From contig JAJEFG010000058.1 of NCBI GenBank assembly GCA_022820545.1, positions 62,001 through 126,000 of the forward strand: DNA of 64,000 nt. Reading direction: 5' to 3'. Origin of the DNA: Acidobacteriota bacterium (GTDB lineage: Bacteria > Acidobacteriota > Vicinamibacteria > Marinacidobacterales > Marinacidobacteraceae). A model generated the notes under the pieces. The model ran no database searches and had not been told where the DNA came from. It was given only the letters and a program-made list of their open reading frames with translations. Positions 36,917 to 46,650 of the stretch are shown here, piece by piece (within the stretch, counting starts at the first letter, position 1; every line of letters starts with the position of its first letter). The translations under genes were made by a program, and so were the position numbers.

Positions 36917-38217
36917 GAGTCCTCTTCCCGGCCGCCCTGTCCCTCGCCGCGGCCGCCTGCTTCCCCGCGGGTTCCGGCGTCTCGCCCGGCGTCACCACGC
37001 TCCGGGTCGCCCTCTGGGCCGGCGGGTATGAACTCGAGATCGAGCAGCAGGTCGCTGACCGCTACGAGGCGCTGCGCCCAGGGACGCGAGTCCTCCTCGA
37101 GTCCGCGCCGAACGGATACGAGGAGCGTCTCCTCACCTCCATCGCGGCTGGCCACCCCCCCGACGTGTACCTCCTCGACTCGCCCGACATCCCCACCTTC
37201 GTGGACCGGGGGCTCGCGGTGGACCTCGCGCCCTACCAGGCGGCGTTGGACTTTCGGGCCGATCAGGTCTTCCCGCAGGTCCTCGAGGCGTATCGGCGCG
37301 GGCGGGCCCTGTTCGCGCTGCCCAAGGACTTCACCCCGATGGTCATCTACGCGAACCGCGCCGTGTTGGCGAGTGCGGGGATCGACAGGACCGTGGTGGG
37401 GCGAACCGGCGCCTGGGGGAGCGGCTGGACCTGGGAGGACTTTCGCCGCGCGGCCCGTTCCGTGACCACCGACCGGGACGGCGACGGCAGACCGGACGCC
37501 TACGGGTTCGATTTCCCGCGCAACCTCTTCCAGTGGGTGCCGTTCGTCTGGTCGGCCGGCGGCGACATCCTCGCTCCCGGCGGCGACCGCGCCACCGGCT
37601 ACCTCGACGGGCCGGCGGCGCTCACCGCCTACGCGTTCCTCACCCAACTGGCCGAGGAGGGCCTGACGCCGGGCGCCCGGTTCGTCCAGCAGGGAGATCC
37701 GGCGCGCGAGGCCCGGTTCGCGTCGGGCGGCCAGGCGTTCCTGCTGTCCGGGCACTGGATGCTTCCGCTCTTCCGCGACCTGGTGCGGGCCGGCGCGCTG
37801 GACCTGGCGATCCTGCCGATTCCGCATCATCCGTCGCAGGCGGGTGCGACGAGTGTCCTCTACGCGTCCGGGTGGGCGGTGCCTCCGAACGCGGCGAATC
37901 CCCGGCAGGCAATCGACCTGGCCGGCTTCCTCGCCTCGCCTGAGGCGCAGCGCATCCGGGCGCGCTCCGGCCTCGCGATCCCGACGCGGGTTGACGTCGC
38001 CGCGGAGATCGCCGCCGCCGACCCCACGGGGGTGGAGGACGCGTTCATCGCGCTGGCGGAGCGGGCCCGCGTGACCTGGGGCGCGACGGTGCGCGACTTC
38101 TCCCGGGTCGAGCGGCTGGCGGTGGAGATCATGGATCGGCGGCTTCTCCGAGGGGAACCGCTCGAACGGAGCGCGGCGGAGGTGGCGCGCCGGGTGGACG
38201 AGGTACTGGCGCGGTGA
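36913..38217 (+). CDS. Sugar ABC transporter substrate-binding lipoprotein
   Basis: 434 residues, extracellular solute-binding protein family 1. A short signal peptide ends in the lipobox LAAAACF. The mature protein begins TTLRVALWAGGYELEIEQQV, the typical first strand and helix, and later has PKDFTPMVIYANRAVL and WTWEDFRRAARSVTTDRDGDG with an acidic loop. It should capture an oligosaccharide at the outer face of the inner membrane. It overlaps both neighbours, as ATGA and GTGA. Confidence 0.92.
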   Translation: MRVLFPAALSLAAAACFPAGSGVSPGVTTLRVALWAGGYELEIEQQVADRYEALRPGTRVLLESAPNGYEERLLTSIAAGHPPDVYLLDSPDIPTFVDRGLAVDLAPYQAALDFRADQVFPQVLEAYRRGRALFALPKDFTPMVIYANRAVLASAGIDRTVVGRTGAWGSGWTWEDFRRAARSVTTDRDGDGRPDAYGFDFPRNLFQWVPFVWSAGGDILAPGGDRATGYLDGPAALTAYAFLTQLAEEGLTPGARFVQQGDPAREARFASGGQAFLLSGHWMLPLFRDLVRAGALDLAILPIPHHPSQAGATSVLYASGWAVPPNAANPRQAIDLAGFLASPEAQRIRARSGLAIPTRVDVAAEIAAADPTGVEDAFIALAERARVTWGATVRDFSRVERLAVEIMDRRLLRGEPLERSAAEVARRVDEVLAR

Positions 38218-40013
38218 GGGGCGGGGGCGCGGCCCGGGTGATCCCGCTCGCGGCGGCCGGCGCGGCCGCGGCGGCCGGCGTCCTGATCCTGGTGGTGGCC
38301 GCGGACGCGCCATCCCGGGCCCGCGAGCGCGCGACGCGCGCGGAGGCCCGCGCGGCGGCATCCCTCTATGAGTTGCCGGGAGTCACCGAGGCGGACGTGC
38401 TGTCGCTGCTCGACGGCCGCGCCCGGATCGTGGCGCCGGAAGCGGGAGGTTCCGGGCCCGGGGCCCATGCCTACCGGGCCGGCGCGCTGGAGCCGGACGC
38501 GTGGATTGCGGTCGAGCCGCAGGGAGGGGGAAGCCGCTGGCCGTGGGCCGCGTCCGCCCTCGCCCTGCTCGGAGCGCTGTGCATGGCGGGGTGGGCTGCC
38601 GGGCGGCGCCGGTCGCCGCCGCCACCGCGTTATCCGGCCGCGCCCGCGCTCTTGTGCGCCGCCTTGTTCGCGCTCGTCGCGATCACCGCGCAGCACTGGT
38701 CGCGCGGCGAACTGGAAGCCATCAGCGCCTCTCGCGTGGGTCTGGGCCTTCGCGTGGCCGAGATCGCCGGGGCGTCCGGTGCGGATCCCGAAGCGGCCGC
38801 CCGCGCGGCCGGCCTTCCCTGGGCGAGCGGCGCGGCACTGGACGAACCGGACCGGATCTGGACGATGCCCCGGGAGGTCGGGGAAGCGATCGCCGCCGGC
38901 CCCGGCCTCCGGTCCGCACCCCGCTACACCGTCGTGGCCGCCGGCGCCACCTACCACGGGGGCACCGTGGCGCTGGACCGGGGGCCCGGTGTCCGGGCGC
39001 AGACCGCGGATGACACCGTGCACCTCGTCTTCCTCGGCTACGAAGAGACGACCTCCCCGGCCGTCGCGCTGATCGCCTCGGCACTCGGGTCCGCCCTCAT
39101 CGTTTCCCTCGTCCTCTTCCTCCTTCCCCTCGCCGCGCGTCCCCGCGCCCTCTCGGGGACGCTCGCGGCCTGGGGGTTCCTCACCCCCGCGGCGGCCCTT
39201 CTGCTGCTCTTCACCTTCGGACCCCTGCTCTTCTCGCTGTGGATCTCCCTGCACGACTGGCGCCTCGTCGACCCGGCCCACCCGTTCCTGGGACTCGCGA
39301 ACTACCGGGCCCTCCTGAGCGACGGCGCCTGGTGGTCGGCGGTTCGCAACACCGGAGTCTTCACGCTGCACGTCCCGCTCGCGATGGCCGTCGCGCTCTC
39401 GCTGGCGCTCCTCACCAGGGAGTCGCGGCGGGCCGTCCGGTGGGCGCGTCTCGCGCTGTTCCTGCCGAGCATCACGAGCGTGGTGGCGATCGCGGTCGTC
39501 TGGAAGTGGCTGCTCAACGACGGCTACGGTCTCGCGAACCGGGCGCTCGGCGCGATGGGGCTCGGGCCGGTCGCGTGGCTCAGCTCGCCGGACATCGCAC
39601 TCGTCAGCCTGATGGTGATCGGCGTCTGGATGGTCGTGGGGTACCAGATGGTGGTCTTTCAGGCCGGACTGGCAGCCATCCCCCGCGTTTGGTACGACGC
39701 CGCGAGGGTGGACGGCGCCGGCCCGTGGCAGCGCTTCCGGCACATCACGCTGCCCGGACTGCGCCACACGCTCTTCTTCGTGCTGGTCACTTCGGTGATC
39801 GGGTCGTTCCAGGTCTTCGGCCTCGTCTACGTCATGACCGAGGGCGGGCCCCTGGGCGCGACCGACGTTGCGGTCTACCACATCTACCGGGAGGCGTGGG
39901 AGTTCCTCCGTTTCGGCAACGCCGCCGCGATGAGCTGGGTCCTCTTCGGGGTCGTCTTCGCCGCCACCTGGCTCCACTTCCGCTTTCTGGAGAGAAGGAG
40001 CGCGCATGCCTGA
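38214..40013 (+). CDS. ABC sugar permease (MalF type) with extra N-terminal membrane domain
   Basis: 599 residues, about twice the usual 290-320. Residues 1-310 are unusual: a membrane helix near 10-30, a soluble segment, two helices near 108-130 and 142-162, a stretch of about 115 residues probably outside the membrane, and a helix at about 283-308. Residues about 320-599 are a standard MalF-type permease with six helices and the coupling EAA loop WYDAARVDGAGPWQRF. The front part resembles a membrane sensor more than the MalF P2 loop. GTG start overlapping the binding protein gene; malG-type permease follows with an 8-base overlap. Confidence 0.88.
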   Translation: MRGGGAARVIPLAAAGAAAAAGVLILVVAADAPSRARERATRAEARAAASLYELPGVTEADVLSLLDGRARIVAPEAGGSGPGAHAYRAGALEPDAWIAVEPQGGGSRWPWAASALALLGALCMAGWAAGRRRSPPPPRYPAAPALLCAALFALVAITAQHWSRGELEAISASRVGLGLRVAEIAGASGADPEAAARAAGLPWASGAALDEPDRIWTMPREVGEAIAAGPGLRSAPRYTVVAAGATYHGGTVALDRGPGVRAQTADDTVHLVFLGYEETTSPAVALIASALGSALIVSLVLFLLPLAARPRALSGTLAAWGFLTPAAALLLLFTFGPLLFSLWISLHDWRLVDPAHPFLGLANYRALLSDGAWWSAVRNTGVFTLHVPLAMAVALSLALLTRESRRAVRWARLALFLPSITSVVAIAVVWKWLLNDGYGLANRALGAMGLGPVAWLSSPDIALVSLMVIGVWMVVGYQMVVFQAGLAAIPRVWYDAARVDGAGPWQRFRHITLPGLRHTLFFVLVTSVIGSFQVFGLVYVMTEGGPLGATDVAVYHIYREAWEFLRFGNAAAMSWVLFGVVFAATWLHFRFLERRSAHA

Positions 40014-40839
40014 CGCGAGAAAGGCGGCCCGAAGAGCCGTCGGGTTCTCCCGCGGGCTTCTGCTCGCCTGCGCCTGCCTGGTCATGGCGGCGCCGTTCCT
40101 GTGGATGGCGGCCACCAGCCTCATGGGCCAGTTGGAGGTCTTCGGTTCCGGCCGGCTGTTCCCGGAGTCACCGCTGTGGTCGAACTACCCCGAAGCGCTG
40201 ACCGCGCAGCCGTTCGGGCGCTATTTCCTGAACTCGCTCATCTTCGCCACGGTCGTGGTCGCCGGTCAGGTGTTCACGGCCACCACCGCCGGCTACGCCT
40301 TTGCCCGCTGCGAGTTTCCGGGGCGCGACACGCTGTTCATGGTCTTCCTGGCGACCATGATGGTGCCCGCGGTGATCGTCCTCATCCCCCGCTTCCTCAT
40401 GATCGACGCCCTCGGCTGGATCGACAGCTACCGGGGCCTGGTCTCGACCGAGCTGGTCTCGGTGTGGGGCATCTTCCTGATGCGCCAGTACTTCCGCACG
40501 CTGCCCCGCGAACTGGAGGACGCCGCCCGGGTCGACGGCGCCGGCCACTGGCGGATCTTCCGAAGCGTCGCGCTGCCGCTCGCGAAGCCCGCGGTGGCCA
40601 CGCTGGCGCTCTTCGCCTTCATCGACGCCTGGAAGAACTTCATGTGGCCGCTGCTCGTGACCCGCTCGATGGAGATGCGGGTGGTGGAGGTGGGGATCGC
40701 CGCCTTCCATTCCACCTACGAGATCAACTGGCCGTACCAGATGGTGGCGGGGGTGGTCGCGGCGCTCCCGATCGCGCTCCTCTTCCTCTTTACCCAGAGG
40801 TACTTCGTGCGGGGGATCCAGTTGGAGGGCATTCGGTAA
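40006..40839 (+). CDS. ABC sugar permease (MalG type)
   Basis: 277 residues, normal length for a carbohydrate ABC permease of the MalG/AraQ group, with six predicted membrane helices. The coupling EAA loop is LEDAARVDGAGHWRIFRSVALPL and the C-terminus is the usual FTQRYFVRGIQLEGIR. It completes the importer with the upstream ATPase, lipoprotein and MalF-type permease. ATG start within the end of the preceding gene. Confidence 0.93.
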   Translation: MPDARKAARRAVGFSRGLLLACACLVMAAPFLWMAATSLMGQLEVFGSGRLFPESPLWSNYPEALTAQPFGRYFLNSLIFATVVVAGQVFTATTAGYAFARCEFPGRDTLFMVFLATMMVPAVIVLIPRFLMIDALGWIDSYRGLVSTELVSVWGIFLMRQYFRTLPRELEDAARVDGAGHWRIFRSVALPLAKPAVATLALFAFIDAWKNFMWPLLVTRSMEMRVVEVGIAAFHSTYEINWPYQMVAGVVAALPIALLFLFTQRYFVRGIQLEGIR

Positions 40840-40868
40840 CGACCAGTGGATACAGTGGGGTGAGCGCG

Positions 40869-43589
40869 ATGAGCATCCGGAAGACCGAGCGGCGGGCGCG
40901 CCGGGCCGCGAGCGCCCTCGCGGCTGTTGCCCTCGCGGGCCTCTTCGCCTCGCCGGCCCACTCCCAGCGCGTCCCCGACCCCCCGTCGGGCGACCTGGCC
41001 GCGCTTTCGGTCCCCCGGTTCCCCGTCGCGACTTCGCCCGTCGAGCTCACGGGGCCCGTGCGGCCGGGCGAGTACCTCGGCGTCACCGGCCCGCGCGCGG
41101 CATGGCTGGGGGTGGAGACCGGCGAAGCCGAACTGTGGGTCCATCCGCTCAAGGTCGGACGCGGCTTCCGCCTCTCCTTTCAGGCGCCCGGCTACGGCGC
41201 CCCCATCCCGGGCGAGCGGGTGGCGCGAACCGTCCAGGTGCGGCCCGAGCTGACCACCATCACCTACAGCCACGCGGCCTTTCAGGTACGCCAGCACATC
41301 CTCGCGCCGAGGGACACGGATACGCCGGGCGTCCTCGTGCTCCTCGACGTGGACAGCCCGGACCCGCTCGAGATCGCCGCCGAGTTCCATCCCGTCCTCG
41401 ACTTCATGTGGCCGGCGTCGCTCGGCGGGCAGTACGCCTTCTGGGACGGGGGGCGGCGCGTCTTCGTCCTCTCGGAGAGCCGCGAGCGCCACAACGCGGT
41501 CGTGGGTTCCCCCTGGGCGACGAACTCGGTGGAGCATCCGGCGCACCAGCTCGGCGAAGCGCCCCGCACGATGGTCATTCCGGTCGATCCGGAGCGGGCC
41601 CGGCGCGAGTTCATTCCCATCGCCATCGCCGCGGGAACCATGCCGCGCGACACGGTCTTCGCCCACTACGCCCGCCTGATCGCGGACGCCGAGCCGCTCT
41701 ACCGGGGCACGCGGACCTGGGCCGACGCGGCGCTGGCCACCACCGCGTCCGTCGAGACCCCCGATCCGTCCCTCGACCTGGCCCTCGAATGGGCGAAGAT
41801 CAACCTCGAGGAACAGCGAGTCTGCAATCCCGATCTGGGGTGCGGCCTGGTCGCGGGCTGGGGGCTCTCCGGCAGCGGCGCCCGCCCCGGGTTCGGATGG
41901 TTCTTCGGCGGCGACGCGATGATGAACACGTTCGCGATGGACGCCCTCGGCCAGTGGGAACTGGTCGCCGAGGAACTCCGCTTCCTCGCCCGTTACCAGC
42001 GCGACGACGGAAAGATCACCCACGAGATCTCGCAGGGCGCCGCGCACATCGACTGGTTCGAGACCTATCCCTACGCCTACTACCACGCCGACACGACTCC
42101 CTACTGGATGCTGGCGCTCCACCAGTACTGGCGGGCGAGCGGCGATGACGGGCTGCTCGAGGAGCTCTGGCCGGCGTACCGGCGAGCCTTCGAGTGGTGC
42201 CTGAGCGCCGAGACCGACGGCGACGGCATCATCGAGAACACGGTCGGGGGCCTGGGGGCCGTCGAGGTGGGGGGGCTGGGCGCCGCGCTCCACCAGGACA
42301 TCTACCTGGCCGGGGTCTGGGTCGCGGCGCTGGAGGGCGCGCTGGCCATGGCGGAGCGACTGGGGGACCCGGTGGTGTCCGAGCAGGCCGCCCGGATCGC
42401 CCCGGTCGCCCGCGCGACCCTCAATGGCGCCTACTGGCGGGGCGAGGAGGGTCACCACGCTTTCGGCATCCTCACGGACGGCAGCACCAACGACAACCTG
42501 ACGGTGTGGCCGGCCACGGCCGCCGCGTTCGGCCTGCTCGACGAGGAGCGCGCCCTCGGGACGCTGACCCGGATGGCCGGCGACCGCCTGTCGTCGGACT
42601 GGGGCGCGCACATGCTCTCGACGGAGAGCGACCTGTACGACCCCCTCCAGTACAACATGGGGACGGTCTGGCCGTTCGTGACCGGCTACGCGTCCTGGGC
42701 CCAGTACCGCTACCGGCGTCCGTGGGCGGGGTTCCACCTCATGGACGCGGTCAAGCAGATGACCTACGACTGGAGCCTGGGCCGCCATGGCGAGCTCTTT
42801 TCTGGCACGTTCTACCAGCCGCTCGACCAGACGGTGCCGCACCAGTTCTTCGCCAGTTCGATGCTGGTGACCCCGCTGCTGCGCGGCGTGTTCGGCTGGG
42901 ACCCCGACGCCCCGAACGGGAGGGCGCGCCTCGCGCCGCAGTTGCCCGCCGACTGGCGGGAGGCGGCGGTGCGCGGCCTGCGGGTGGGCGAGACGACGAT
43001 CGACGTGGAGATCCGCGGCGGTCCCACCCCGGCGGGCGGTGAGCGCCGCATTCGGATCACGAGCGAGGGCCCCCCGGTGGACATCGAGTTCGTCCCCGAC
43101 GTTCCGGCGGGCGCCGCGGACTTGCGGGTGATGCTGACCGGGGGCCGGCCTGGGGAGGCGGAAGCGGCCGACCCGGGGCCGGACACGATGCCTCCGGCCA
43201 GGACCATCCGGGTCACCAGCGGCGGATCCGCGGAGATCACCGTGACCTGGAAGGGTGGACTCGCGGTGGCGCCGCCGCGGATCGATCTTGAACCGGGCCA
43301 GCGCAGTACGGGCCTCAGGGTCATCGACCTGCAAGCCGATGCGGAGGGCTGGACGCTCATGACGGAGGGTTCCAGCGGCCACGAGTACCCGGTGGATCTC
43401 CTCGGCGTCCCGGTCGAGGCGGCGGTGGTGAACGGGGACGCCAGCGTGGAGCCGGCGCCGGTCGAAGTCGACTCGGGACCGGAATTCGCCGGTCACGCCG
43501 AAGCGGGCGGCGGCAGGTTCCGGGTCCGTTTCGCCCCGGGCGGCGGACGTCGTAGCGCGACGATCCGGCTGACGCCGATCGGACGTTAG
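40869..43589 (+). CDS. Secreted glycoside hydrolase, amylo-alpha-1,6-glucosidase-like barrel
   Basis: 906 residues. The signal peptide is basic (SIRKTERRARRAASALAAVA) and ends in SPAHSQ. An N-terminal beta domain (about 35-290) is followed by an (alpha/alpha)6 barrel with GFGWFFGGDAMMNTFAMDAL, ITHEISQGAAHIDWFETYP and YNMGTVWPFVTGYASW, as in glycogen-debranching-type GH. The last 250 residues are beta-rich with Ala/Pro-rich linkers and may bind carbohydrate. An in-frame GTG at 40860 is an alternative start. It probably trims an oligosaccharide outside the membrane before import by the adjacent ABC system. Confidence 0.8.
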   Translation: MSIRKTERRARRAASALAAVALAGLFASPAHSQRVPDPPSGDLAALSVPRFPVATSPVELTGPVRPGEYLGVTGPRAAWLGVETGEAELWVHPLKVGRGFRLSFQAPGYGAPIPGERVARTVQVRPELTTITYSHAAFQVRQHILAPRDTDTPGVLVLLDVDSPDPLEIAAEFHPVLDFMWPASLGGQYAFWDGGRRVFVLSESRERHNAVVGSPWATNSVEHPAHQLGEAPRTMVIPVDPERARREFIPIAIAAGTMPRDTVFAHYARLIADAEPLYRGTRTWADAALATTASVETPDPSLDLALEWAKINLEEQRVCNPDLGCGLVAGWGLSGSGARPGFGWFFGGDAMMNTFAMDALGQWELVAEELRFLARYQRDDGKITHEISQGAAHIDWFETYPYAYYHADTTPYWMLALHQYWRASGDDGLLEELWPAYRRAFEWCLSAETDGDGIIENTVGGLGAVEVGGLGAALHQDIYLAGVWVAALEGALAMAERLGDPVVSEQAARIAPVARATLNGAYWRGEEGHHAFGILTDGSTNDNLTVWPATAAAFGLLDEERALGTLTRMAGDRLSSDWGAHMLSTESDLYDPLQYNMGTVWPFVTGYASWAQYRYRRPWAGFHLMDAVKQMTYDWSLGRHGELFSGTFYQPLDQTVPHQFFASSMLVTPLLRGVFGWDPDAPNGRARLAPQLPADWREAAVRGLRVGETTIDVEIRGGPTPAGGERRIRITSEGPPVDIEFVPDVPAGAADLRVMLTGGRPGEAEAADPGPDTMPPARTIRVTSGGSAEITVTWKGGLAVAPPRIDLEPGQRSTGLRVIDLQADAEGWTLMTEGSSGHEYPVDLLGVPVEAAVVNGDASVEPAPVEVDSGPEFAGHAEAGGGRFRVRFAPGGGRRSATIRLTPIGR

Positions 43590-43607
43590 TCCCCGCAGCG
43601 CGTCGGG

Positions 43608-45515
43608 ATGCACGTCGGGGCGTTCGAGGCCCGCCGGTGGGCGGGTCTGGTCTTCTGTCCCGGACCGGGGCGCGGCGTCGGTGTCCGCCTCGCCTTCGTC
43701 ACTGCGGCCGGCGAACGCCGGGAATGGGACGACTGGTACCGGATGGTCTCCCGGGTCGGGCCGCACGCGCCGGACTTCTCCTACGCTCGGGTCGAGTTCG
43801 AGGTGAACCGGGAGTCGTCGCCGAAAGCAGGCGCCGGTGTGGATCCCGGATCCGGCAGCATCGTCCTGGAGTGGTCGCGCCGGGGAGACGCGGTGGCCCT
43901 GCGCGTCATGGTGGAGGCGGCGGGCCGTCTCGAACTGATCGGGGATGCCCCCTGGGGATGGGAGGGACGGTGGGAGGAGGTGGGGCCGGAGTTGTCCGGC
44001 TGGCGTGCCCGAGTCCCGGGAGGGAAGGGCGGAGAGGAATCGGAGATCGTGGCTGCCTTCGCGGGCGGAACCGGCCGGCACCCGGCGCCGGAGGATTCCG
44101 GCGGCGAGGTCGCGTGGCGTCTCGAAGTCGGGCCCGGGGTCGCCGGACAGGTCGCGATGGTTGCCGCTTGGGGCGGGGAAGAGGCCGGCCGCCTCATCGG
44201 CGAGGCCGACGCCTGGATCGACGACGCGCACGCGGCGTGGGATCGCCGGCGCCCCCGCGTGCCGGGCCACCCCGAGTTGGCGGAGAGCATCGCCGACAAC
44301 CTGATGTGGACGGTGCTGATCCAGCCGGAGACGGGCAGGCTCTACACGCCCGCCGGCCGCCGGTGGATCTTCCCGGCCCCGGGAAGCGCCGGGTCCAGCG
44401 CGCCGGAGACCGACGACTGGACCATTTTCGGCTGGGACACCTTCTTCAACGCCCTGCTGCTCGCGACCGTGTCGAGAGACCTCGCCTGGTCCACGCTGCT
44501 CGCCGGAACCGGGACGCAGTACCCGAACGGGAACATTCCCAACTGGCGGAGCCGCCGCGGCGGCACCCCCGATCGTTCGCAACCGCCGGTCGGTTCGTTC
44601 GCCGCCCTGCGCCTCCACCGCGCGCACCCCGACCCGGAGGCGCTGGCTGCCGCCTACCCGGCGCTCCGCGCCTGGACCGACTGGTGGGTCGCGGAGAAGA
44701 ACGGACGGCCGCGCCGGGAAGGGCTGACCCCCGGACTGCTCGCCTGGGGCTCCGACACCGACCTCGTGCCCGGCCCCGGCGGGGTGCCCCCGTGGGAAGC
44801 GGGCGCGACCGGCCACCAGCGCGCCGCCTGGGAATCGGGCCAGGACGACCTGCCGCTCTGGGACGAGGCCGAGTGGGATCCCCGGCGGCAGGTCCTCGCC
44901 ATGTCGGCCGTGGACCTATGCAGCTACCGCGCACTGGATCTGGAGAGCCTGTCCCGGATCGCCCGCGTTCTCGGCGATGCGGGGACGGCGGAGCGTCTGG
45001 CGGCCGCGTATCGCCGGCTGGCCGCGACGATGAACCGGGTGCTCTGGTCGGAGGCGGCCGGGCTCTACCTCGACGAACTTCCGTCCGGGCACTCCTCTCG
45101 CGTGGCCGCCTCGAACTTCCTGCCGCTCGCCGCGGGCATTCCCGACGCGCGGCAGGCCACCCGCATGATCGAAACCCTCCGCGACCCGGCCCGCTTCTGG
45201 GGGGACTGGGTGCTGCCCACCATCTCACGCGATGATCCCGCCTTTCCGGACCAGCAGTACTGGCGCGGCTCGGTCTGGCCGCCGATGAACTACCTGGTGC
45301 TGCAGGGACTCCGCCGCTACGGCTTCACCGCCCTCGGCGCCGAACTCGCCCGGAAGGGCGCGGAGATGTTCCTTGCCGACCGGTCGCGGACGGGCGGTTG
45401 CCGCGAGAACTTCGACGCCCGCACCGGTGAGGGGTGTGGCCAGCGCTTCCAGAGTTGGGGGCCGCTCTTCGCGCTGGGGGCCCTGGAGGAGTTGGGCGCC
45501 GTTTCGGGTCCGTGA
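43608..45515 (+). CDS. GH63-like glycosidase (MGL/GGH-type trehalase fold)
   Basis: 635 residues, no signal peptide. An N-terminal beta region precedes the barrel. Family blocks are DDWTIFGWDTFFNALLLATV, NGNIPNWRS and QQYWRGSVWPPMNYLVLQGL, very typical of bacterial GH63 and the related mannosylglycerate/glucosylglycerate hydrolases. ETGAxxSPxWD-type acidic residues are represented by ESGQDDLPLWDEAEWD. It probably hydrolyses an alpha-glucoside or glucosylglycerate in the cytoplasm after import. The substrate cannot be read from sequence. It ends the sugar operon, one base from the convergent gene. Confidence 0.82.
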   Translation: MHVGAFEARRWAGLVFCPGPGRGVGVRLAFVTAAGERREWDDWYRMVSRVGPHAPDFSYARVEFEVNRESSPKAGAGVDPGSGSIVLEWSRRGDAVALRVMVEAAGRLELIGDAPWGWEGRWEEVGPELSGWRARVPGGKGGEESEIVAAFAGGTGRHPAPEDSGGEVAWRLEVGPGVAGQVAMVAAWGGEEAGRLIGEADAWIDDAHAAWDRRRPRVPGHPELAESIADNLMWTVLIQPETGRLYTPAGRRWIFPAPGSAGSSAPETDDWTIFGWDTFFNALLLATVSRDLAWSTLLAGTGTQYPNGNIPNWRSRRGGTPDRSQPPVGSFAALRLHRAHPDPEALAAAYPALRAWTDWWVAEKNGRPRREGLTPGLLAWGSDTDLVPGPGGVPPWEAGATGHQRAAWESGQDDLPLWDEAEWDPRRQVLAMSAVDLCSYRALDLESLSRIARVLGDAGTAERLAAAYRRLAATMNRVLWSEAAGLYLDELPSGHSSRVAASNFLPLAAGIPDARQATRMIETLRDPARFWGDWVLPTISRDDPAFPDQQYWRGSVWPPMNYLVLQGLRRYGFTALGAELARKGAEMFLADRSRTGGCRENFDARTGEGCGQRFQSWGPLFALGALEELGAVSGP

Positions 45516-45516
45516 C

Positions 45517-46464
45517 TCAGGCGTCGGAATCGCGGCCGGGCCTACGCGGTGGCGCCCTCCTGATCCGGACCGCGCCGGGCGCCACCGAGACCGTCACCGT
45601 CTCCCGCCAGCGGACGACATCCCCATCGACCTCGGAGAGCAGTTCCGGTGCGCCGCCCGCATCGGGCAGCGAGCCGATCGTGACGCGCGTGATCCGATGG
45701 TGCTCGATCTCGCGGCGCCCGAAATGGGCTTCCCGGGTGAGGCGGAAGACGGCGTCCATGAGCGCCAGGGGACCGAGCGGACCGATCAGCACCGCGTCCA
45801 GTTCGCCGTCGCCGGGGTCGGCGGAAGGAGCGAGCGGAATTCCGGCGCCGAACCGGCGCGAGTTGAGGATGGTGAGGTTCAGGAGCGTTCGCGGCCTTGC
45901 GGGGTGTTCGTTGAGGCCGACGCGGAGCGGCACCGGCTGGAACGCGACGACTTCGCGCGCGGCAGCCGCCGCGTAGGTGGCCCGGCCCAGGCCGCCCCCG
46001 GCCGCGGCCCTCTCGGCGACGGAGGCGGCGAGGCCCAGCGAGAAACTGTTCAGGAAGAAACGGGACACTCCGGCGGCATCTTCGATATGCCCGAGGTCGG
46101 TGGCCCGGGCCGGGGTACGGCTCAGGAACCGTGCCGCTTCCGGAAGGCGGGCGGGGACCCCGGAAACGGCGGCAAAGTCGTTCCCCGTTCCGCTGGGGAG
46201 GAGACCCATCTCCGCGCTTCCCTTCGAGACGGCAAGTCCCCGAGCCACTTCAGAGGCGGTTCCGTCGCCGCCATAGGCGATCAGGAGCGATCGTGAGTCT
46301 CCCTCTGCCCTGGCGATCCGTTCCGCGTGACCCGGAGCTTCGGTCCAGGCGAGCTCGTGCGGACCGAGCCGCTCGGTGACCTGCTCCGAAGCCGCCCACC
46401 AGCGGTCCCGGCTGGTGCCGCCTCCGGCCTTCGGGTTGGCGATCACCAGCGGAAGACCACTCAT
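45517..46464 (-). CDS. Diacylglycerol kinase-family lipid kinase (YegS-like)
   Basis: 315 residues with the DAGK catalytic fold. The opening LPLVIANPKAGGGTSRDRWW and the nucleotide motif LIAYGGDGTASEVARGL, followed by GLLPSGTGNDFA, are diagnostic. The C-terminal beta domain contains DPGDGELDAVLIGP. Such enzymes phosphorylate diacylglycerol, sphingosine or related lipids. It lies back to back with the CDP-alcohol phosphatidyltransferase, 186 bases apart, so a phospholipid role is likely. Confidence 0.9.
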   Translation of the reverse strand: MSGLPLVIANPKAGGGTSRDRWWAASEQVTERLGPHELAWTEAPGHAERIARAEGDSRSLLIAYGGDGTASEVARGLAVSKGSAEMGLLPSGTGNDFAAVSGVPARLPEAARFLSRTPARATDLGHIEDAAGVSRFFLNSFSLGLAASVAERAAAGGGLGRATYAAAAAREVVAFQPVPLRVGLNEHPARPRTLLNLTILNSRRFGAGIPLAPSADPGDGELDAVLIGPLGPLALMDAVFRLTREAHFGRREIEHHRITRVTIGSLPDAGGAPELLSEVDGDVVRWRETVTVSVAPGAVRIRRAPPRRPGRDSDA

Positions 46465-46650
46465 CCCGTGGCGGCTCCGAACGCGCGGAACGCGAATATG
46501 CTACGGGCCTCGCGGCGCGGCGGGGCAAGACGTCCGCCGCCGTTCCGCCCGAGCGCCCTTGACCGCATCCCCCCCGCAGGCGCCCGCCCCGGCCCCCTCG
46601 CCACGCCCCGAGCCTCACCGGCGCCGGGCTGCGTTCCCGCCCGAGGCACG

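Noticed and set aside
40716-44816. 1366-residue minus-strand ORF, one of the longest in the window
   Set aside because: Antisense across two glycosidase genes and their intergenic gap; Arg/Gly/Pro-rich without motifs.
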